Assembly (NCBI RefSeq): GCF_947623445.1
Contig: NC_135240.1
Coordinates: 5,952,001-6,016,000 of the forward strand
Length of the DNA: 64,000 nt
DNA from: Clavelina lepadiformis
Taxonomy: Eukaryota; Chordata; Ascidiacea; Aplousobranchia; Clavelinidae
Reading direction: 5' to 3'
The position numbers were made by a program, and so were the translations under genes. Shown piece by piece: positions 47,887-64,000 of the stretch; positions within the stretch are counted from its first letter, which is position 1, and every line of letters begins with the position of its first letter. Under the pieces are notes generated by a model, which saw only the letters and a list, made by a program, of their open reading frames with translations, did not search any database and was not told where the DNA came from.

Positions 47887-50800
47887 TCAAATAAATAGAA
47901 CAAAACCACATATGAATTCAACTAAGTTTTTAACTCTTGTAACTTGATCGTCGTAGCGACGTCCTTTGACGGATGCTGCGGATTTCGAGAAGTTTTCATC
48001 ATTCCTCCGTCCGCAACATTTGCACAAAATCAACGATTTCTCAAACACCCTGTCGTACGGTTTGAAGGAGCGCATCGGACCCGGAAGAAATTTCCACGTT
48101 CGAAGCTTTACCGGAAGCGCTTCCGGCTTCCTGGACTGTAAGATGTTGATGGAGATAACGAATGTAATGATTAGAGCAACCAGGATCAAGAATGTTCCCA
48201 TCGCCCAGATGTGAGCAAAGCTAAGTCCAAGGATCGTCGCCGGAATGAGGAAGAACACAAAGATGAGATAAAACAGAGTAAACCAACGGTGTTTGGCGGT
48301 CGTGTTGCCGAGAAACTTTGCTCCCCGGATGGGAACTTTTTTGAGAATTGGAATCGGATGCCAGATCAGGATACCGGAGATGTTGAAGAATAAATGGCAA
48401 AGAGCGATCTGCAACGCATTTTCGAAATTCGATCCCTGCGATGCTAAAGCTGCGAGCAGACCAGTCGTGGTGGTACCGATATTTGACCCCAGGGTAAGCG
48501 GGTACATTCTTTTCAAGCTAATCACCCCGATTCCGACGAGTGGGGTCAAAGTTGAAGTGAAGACCGAACTACTCTGGACCAGAAATGTTAGTGCGGCTCC
48601 GACAATTATGGCGATGTAACCTGAGCACGAATGAAATGAACCAATATAGAAACTTACAATTGAAGAAAATGTGTAACCCAAATATTTATATGGTCGTGTT
48701 TAAATAAATTTATTAAGAGCAGGTTTGTATGTAGGCCCTAAAAGACTTCAAAATGCAACATCTGAATAACCTGTTAGCCAGCCAAAAGGTTTAGGAAAAT
48801 TTGCATTGACGACTTTCTTCACCATCTTTGCCGTCCCTCCCCTTAAAATTGAATGCAAGAGCTTGACCATGAGAAGAAGACACACACAGAGCGCCACCAG
48901 TGACAATACCAAGAGCACGCCTCCGACTGCTTTTTCTGGCATCGCGGTTTGCGCGAATATGTAATGGTCTTCGTTGCTACCTTTGTCAGTATATAAATTG
49001 GATCATAGTTAAATACTGTGCAGTTCAATCATAACATTAACTGAAATAGGATGTACATTTAAGCTGTATATAATCGAAACATATATTGAACGGGAGCAAA
49101 CAAGTTTAGACTGAATAAGGAAAAACGCCAGTCACGTTTGCGGGAATAAACCAAGCCACTAAAAAGGCGCCTAACTACACAATGGTGATAATTTCTGTAA
49201 GTTTATTTGATATTATTTCCAAAACCAATCGAAACTCACAAACTCACCTTAGGATATTGGAAGCATCTTAAAATGCTACAGCGTTATGTTAGGTGTTGTG
49301 GAATTATTCCTATGTGAGGAATATATACAATAAGCTACGTTATGGTGTCTATTGTTGAAAAGTTTCAAAACCAATGGGCGAAAACTATGCAAGCAACCCA
49401 TTCACAAATAACAAACGACCACAGTTGCTTAGGAAAACCGAGGAATCCAGAATCATCATAAAAGATAGTTTAATATTCCAAGCTTATTGCATTATTATAA
49501 GTTCCGGGTCGTTAGAAATTGGTGGTAACAACAACAGCGGAAAGAAAAAGCGACTTTAATAGACAATAGCGGTAACAAGTGTTTCTATTCCTGAGTTTGA
49601 GAAAATATACACCACGTCATCAAATATTTAGCCTGGTAAACAAAGCGGACAAGCTATAAAATTTTTTTTTGAAACACAACGTAGAAACGGTTTTTTCCAT
49701 ATTCGCAAACTGATAGTGATAACTCACATGGAATGCCAACTTTTTCTGCCTTGTTCACAATCTTTTGATACGCTTCGGTAAGCACGGTTGCATTTGTCAC
49801 CGTTGCCATGGTAGCGCCAAGTGACCGGTAGCGAGTTTCATTGACTACCATAGAAATTGTTTCTGAGCTACAGATTTTCTGAAATAGTTTGAAACGAATA
49901 AACTCGGCCATCGTTAAAATTGTCAAGACTATTTTTTAAAGTACGTTTTTGACCGTTTTTTGACCTTTTACCTTCAGAATACTGTCGTTAGGACCAAGGG
50001 TGATGTTTTGGGCAATTTTTTTGATGACTCCCTTGTTGACCTGAACGATTCTCTTTGTCAGTAGATTCGTTATGATCTGAACAAATTATCACAATTATTG
50101 CAAATGAATCGCGATCTGTGACGTCATTTCCTGTCAAGCAATAAAAAGACAGAACATAACGTATGGAAAACACCGCATAAGCCAGATACGTGGCAGCGTC
50201 CACCAACGTTTAAAAGCTTACAATCGTTAGGTGAAAACGCGATAGACGCCTAAAAACCGGCGCATATTGAAGAAATATTGGTGCTTTGTTAGTCACAATT
50301 GCAAGATTTATTACAAACCAGTCGCACCAAGAGATAAGAAAGGGCCAAAATTTTCTCACGTCAATATCGCGAAATATTTTGGCCTGACTAATCAGTGATC
50401 GCAAAATTTACCGCTAACTCTTATTATGTTGTTAGCCCATCTCTCAACTAATTTTCCTTTACAACACTATAGTCAACTGATACATAACTAGCAGCTATAG
50501 GCAGGTGGATGACTTGCATTTAGTAGGTCCGGCGAATCCTCAAGATTCCGAATGGAGAATCCTCTCAAGATGGCTCCGGTCATTTCCTCAAGATAATGGG
50601 ACACAACTTCCAAAGGAAGAAAAACAAGCACGGAGAGCAAATTAAAAACGTCATGCACGGTTGCTCCGGCAAAGGCTCTGTTACGTAATAATATATCGAA
50701 AAAGGGAACAAACGTATTTTGTTTTTCAAGTTCAAGTAAAGTGAAGCATAAGGCGCAGTAGCCTACTTCACCTTCGAAATTCCTCCACTTTCATTGATTG

Positions 50801-51811
50801 GAAAAGCGAGACAATGGTGTTTGTCACGGAAGTACCGATGTTTGCTCCCATAATGATAGGGATCGCCTCTCTTACGGTCAATACTGTAAAAACACCAAGA
50901 AATTAGAAAATTTTAAATAACGAAAACAAACAAATATTGCAACATCAATTGCTAAAAAGGCTAATACGTTATTGCTATGTGCTTGTGCTGAAATAAGTCT
51001 GAAGTTAGCAGTAACGACATTATAGCTGTAGTGGTAAGAATAAACCGCAGGTTTTAGCTTTATGCCTTACTTCCAGCCCCGGTCATTGTGACGACAATAG
51101 ACGTTGACGTGGACGAACTTTGGACTAAAACTGTAACCAGCACACCGATGATCAATCCGGCGATTGGGTTTTGTAAGAATCCGTGTCGGAATACTTCTCC
51201 AGCGGTTTCTCCGGCTGCAGGGAGGAGGAGTTGAAAAAATTTGTAGAGCTTCTGTTACTCATCATATCGTCATGTTAAAAACTGACCTAAGATTTGGAAG
51301 GAAGTTCCCATGACGCTCAAGGAGCAAACGAAGAGATAAAGAGCACCTAAGATGAGGATGAGTTTTGTGAAGGTCCAAAAAATAAAGACGATCTTTTCTT
51401 TTGTGTTAATATTTCGCCATTTCTTGTTATCTTTAAAATGAGACAAAAAGCATGAAAATGGTGAAGTTTATTTTTATTAGTTCCATCATCAAAAAAACAA
51501 ACTGGACAGAAACCTAAAAGTTAGACATGATACTTCAGACCTTTTTGGTCATTTTGGACGTCCCAAGGATCTTCTGTCCCTTGTGGTTCTTCCACCTTGT
51601 CGTTACTATCTAACAAGAAACAAATTTCTGTAAAATTCAAGCAATTTTTTCTATAAAGTAAAAACGGTGCAACGTATCTTGAAATTATTTGCGTATTTTT
51701 GCTAATGTTGGATTTCGAACAAATTCTCAGTCGAACAAAACCAAGTAAACTATGTAGCCTACCATCATTCCTGTTTCTTCTGTCCAAATCGAGCGCACTG
51801 CGATTCGTCAT
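47887..51811 (-). CDS. SLC34-type sodium-dependent phosphate cotransporter 3
   Basis: Third paralogue, on the minus strand. Exons: 51763-51811, 51541-51609, 51287-51430, 51071-51214, 50772-50883, 50518-50677, 49972-50076, 49728-49878, 48771-48980, 47887-48620. They join in frame to 625 residues with phases identical to its two relatives. The start is the ATG at 51811 (MTNRSALDL). EDPWDVQND is shared with gene 2. QSSS motifs are at 119-122 and 397-400. FAGATVHD at 175-182 has the Ala/Ala/Asp set linked to electrogenic transport. Sequons NET, NAT and NIT lie in the loop. The exon 6 donor is GCAAGT, giving a GC-AG intron; no GT donor nearby keeps the frame. The C-terminus ends GFVLFI and lacks the PDZ-type ending of the other two. 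A C-terminal splice variant is possible. Confidence 0.9.
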
Positions 51812-52325
51812 TACCAACTGGTTATGAATCGCCGATGTTTGAATTTGTATATTTGCGGCTGAAAGCTACTGAGAGTGTTAGGATGTAGTCACGCATTTTT
51901 AGTTGGTAAAAACCTATTCGTAATTGTCACGCAATCTTATCTTTTTTATGAATGCTTAAAATGTCACATACGCTGCAATCTAAATAGAGCGACATGTGCC
52001 GATAAATTAGCACGATATTTAAACCAAGTTAGATTAAGACCGATTTCGAGCCCAACAAAATATGAAATTGAGATGTTTCGAAACCTAATTTTCCTGAAAG
52101 TTGTTAAGATCGCTTGAATGCTGCTGTTTCGTATTTTTTTTTAAATACAACTAGGAATTTGTCAAAGCAGTTTTGTGAAAGAGTTCCAATAACTCGTATT
52201 TTGATCAACCGCAGAAGACTGTAAGTGCCAAGAATCGGCCAATTCACAGAACATGTTCATAGAAAAGAACATAACGAAAGCAACGCCTTAAGTGCTTAGC
52301 GGTTTACACTCGTGGATCACTGGTT

Positions 52326-52432
52326 GATCAGGCGCTTTTCGTGAGTCGACCACGTCATCGTGCAGCTACGGTGACATCATTAGCACGCGTCGGTCACAAT
52401 CTTTTAGCGTGGATGGAAAATTATCACTACAT
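52326..52432 (+). repeat. Dispersed repeat, copy 2
   Basis: Best match to 32154-32250 (shared CGACCACGTCATCGTGC and CACGCGTCGGTCACA blocks). Its far end (AATTATCACTAC) also resembles the end of copy 3 (AATTACCGCTAC), which places the repeat's right boundary near there. Confidence 0.65.
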
Positions 52433-52796
52433 AGGCAGTCTGAGTGTATCGTGATGATTTCGTTAAAACTTTAAGTTGCATTAAGCGTTACGAAACAAAC
52501 CTGGCAAATACTTGAAATACTCCAACTGCTATAATATGATCTTCTCTTGTGTAAGCAAACGCGCTATGTGGACCGCAAATCGATTGCGTTGATACAGTTT
52601 CCATTGCAGTGTTAACAATCCGGTTACGTCCAAGCGGATAACCCGTGACCAAAGTGCAATCGAGTAACAGCGGGCGATATTTTCGATGGTATTGTGACGT
52701 AGGTATTTACGAAAAAATATCGTCGTCTGTTAAAAGTTCTAAAATGTTTAGAAGCTTTTAAGTTCGGTCTTCGAATATTCGATGAATGGTATACGC

Positions 52797-52938
52797 CCTG
52801 TCCATAAGGCGGCCAACTACTTGACCAGTGTCTTGACCGCCTTAACTACGTCATCAACCAAATACTATGACGTCATAAACACGCGTCGATCACAAACGTC
52901 TAGCGTGGATTAGAGGAGTTGGTCAAATTACCGCTACG
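52797..52938 (+). repeat. Dispersed repeat, copy 3 (diverged)
   Basis: Shares the CACGCGTCGATCACA and TCTAGCGTGGATT blocks and the ACGTCATCA block with copies 1 and 2, in the same order, but is weaker elsewhere. Confidence 0.55.
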
Positions 52939-53769
52939 TTTGAATTCTGCGATTATTCCATGAAAACTGCTGGGACTTTCCGCGAATGTGCTTAACGTTA
53001 GTTGATATTTGGTCACGTACTCATCTGTGCTATTACAAGCATTTTGAGGATTAATGCGTTCATGTTGTTTATTGCCGTTGCCATGCCAGGGCACTCATGA
53101 AATATCAGACATGACTGGAATTAAAATTTTACGTTAGATCCTAACATTTAGCTTACCTTGACCGTCTACGGACAAAATTTTCAAAGTAATGAGAGTTACA
53201 AGCAAGTTTCATTAGATTGTCAACGGTTACTTGTTGAAATGTCTGCTTTATTAGAAATGGTGGAACCAACACACATGTGGCTATGTGTCCATTGCGTGAG
53301 ATATGCTCAGTGTCATCATCTAGCGAGCAAAAGTAAACTGGGGAAATATGCGATTATTCAGCGTAAACCAGAAACGTTCACAAATATTGACATGTTCCCA
53401 ATTGTTAATGGAATTTATATGTTTAACATAGTTTCGCAAAAGCGACTGGATTTCCGTAAATTTTGTGAAAAAAGAAATGTTCATTTTTTAAACTAGATGG
53501 TTACCCATAAAGTATATGGCAGTTTTCTATCCGCATAGAAACTTAGCGTCCAAAGGAAATGATGTAAGGTTTGTTACACACTTGGGCATGACGTGAAAGC
53601 TGCTTTCCTCTAACAACAGCATATTGAACTAAATCACGAACTTTCAAGCAATTAAATATTGATATATTTGAACTAATTTGCTTTGCAAGCGGGCTATGGT
53701 GTGCCAGTAACCAATGACGACATATACTTACGTGAAAGACACGCGATGGACACAATACAATACATGGAC

Positions 53770-53845
53770 GAACCGTGCGGGAATTGAACCCACATCCACG
53801 GCTTTCAAACATGCGCGTTTTTATCTTAAATCCACGGAAGCCTAC
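53770..53845 (-). repeat. tRNA-derived fragment (Pol III B-box)
   Basis: On the minus strand the sequence GTGGGTTCAATTCCCGC forms a good T arm with a canonical B box (GGTTCAATTCC). It is followed by ACGGTTCG, which looks like a 3' acceptor strand. A weak A-box-like TAGGCTTCCGTGG lies about 45 bp upstream. The 5' acceptor does not pair with the 3' strand, so this is more likely a tRNA pseudogene or tRNA-derived SINE head than a working tRNA. Confidence 0.45.
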
Positions 53846-54420
53846 TTTAAGTGAAAAATAAGTCAACCCTAACAAATGGTGAGAATTTGCGACACGGGGA
53901 ACAACTTGTAAATTGTAGTAGTCACCGTAAGGATTCAATAATTTTATTGAGCACATGCAACAGTGATGTGTGGTGATTGCACTGATAGAAATACGGCAAT
54001 AAATGAATGTTGGGTGTAATAAGGCAAAAATAAGCTACATTAAATAAGCTACAAGTCATAAAAAATTACATATGTTCACTAACACTCAAAACAATTAATG
54101 AAACTTTGTCTTCGGAAAGAAACAATGGTGACGACAAAAATGACGTAAGTGATCTTAAAATCATATTGTTTTATGTTCTTCAAGGTAATACTGGTTACTA
54201 CAAAGCTCTACAACTGATTCAGCTTATTTCGATACGGATCAAACAAAAGTTTTAGGGAAAATGCGGAAAAAGTTTGCAATTTTGTTAATAAGTAATCGTC
54301 GAACAAAATCAAGTGCATTTCAAAATGAAGGAGGATTACATGAGAAAAAATATCGGATGAGCGGAAGTCGAACCACAGCAAATCAGTCGGTCCTTTTCAC
54401 TGATCCAAAATAACATCACA

Positions 54421-63921
<9,501 letters not shown>

Positions 63922-64000
63922 CTGAGAAAAAGCAACATATTTTCTTTATCACGCCCATATTTATAACAGTAGTCAACAAACTTTTTACACAATATGCCAG

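Larger units (their letters stand above)
51812..54420. other. Intergenic, repeat-bearing
   Basis: No gene supported. Contains two members of the dispersed repeat family (52326-52432 and 52797-52938) and a tRNA-like fragment near 53770-53845. A TTTATT at 53940-53946 (AATAAA on minus) may end the WASHC4 transcript. The plus-strand open frame at 53158-53496 has no recognisable domain or splice context. Confidence 0.45.

Noticed and set aside
53158-53496. 112-codon plus-strand open frame
   Set aside because: Protein-like length but no family resemblance and no supporting signals.
54350-54410. Second tRNA-like stretch on the minus strand with a GGTTCGACTTCC B-box-like motif
   Set aside because: The acceptor pair is only about 52 bases apart with a mismatch and no room for D and anticodon arms; too weak to call.

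Overview
This is a 64 kb eukaryotic window, AT-rich, with intron-rich and fairly compact genes (most introns 80-700 bp). Two connexin genes place it in the chordates, since true connexins with the C-x6-C-x3-C first loop are chordate-specific. The compact introns, AT-richness and divergence from vertebrate connexins suggest a tunicate, most likely an ascidian of the Ciona type. The species is inference. All gene structures below were read by hand from splice sites, reading phase and family resemblance; no search was run.

Layout. 4.2-9.8 kb: two tandem alpha-1,3-fucosyltransferase genes (GT10, type II Golgi proteins); the second has a 2-nt frameshift relative to the first. A diverged inverted duplication lies upstream of the first and between the two. 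10.5 kb: a short hAT-type MITE. 13.35-14.7 kb, minus strand: a five-exon gene for a small type I membrane protein whose single cysteine module has the BCMA/TACI (TNF receptor) spacing. 16.65-18.5 kb, minus: a three-exon secreted protein related to the N-terminal cysteine-rich domain of Hedgehog-interacting protein, apparently without the beta-propeller. 19.9-23.5 kb: two connexin genes in tandem, each with one coding exon. 23.5-32.7 kb: gene-poor, with one MITE and weak repeats. 32.75-51.8 kb: three SLC34-type sodium/phosphate cotransporter genes, two on plus and one on minus, all ten-exon with the same intron phases; a hAT-rich stretch (36.8-38.9 kb) separates the first two. 54.4 kb to the window end, minus: the last 20 coding exons of WASHC4 (SWIP, WASH complex subunit 4), cut by the window edge, with a pogo-like element in one intron.

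The genes do not form one pathway. The fucosyltransferases, connexins and phosphate transporters are local duplicates. The two minus-strand genes at 13-18.5 kb look like an extracellular signalling receptor and a secreted modulator, and are the least expected content. WASHC4 is a conserved housekeeping gene of endosomal actin control. No retrovirus-like or Polinton-like element was recognised.
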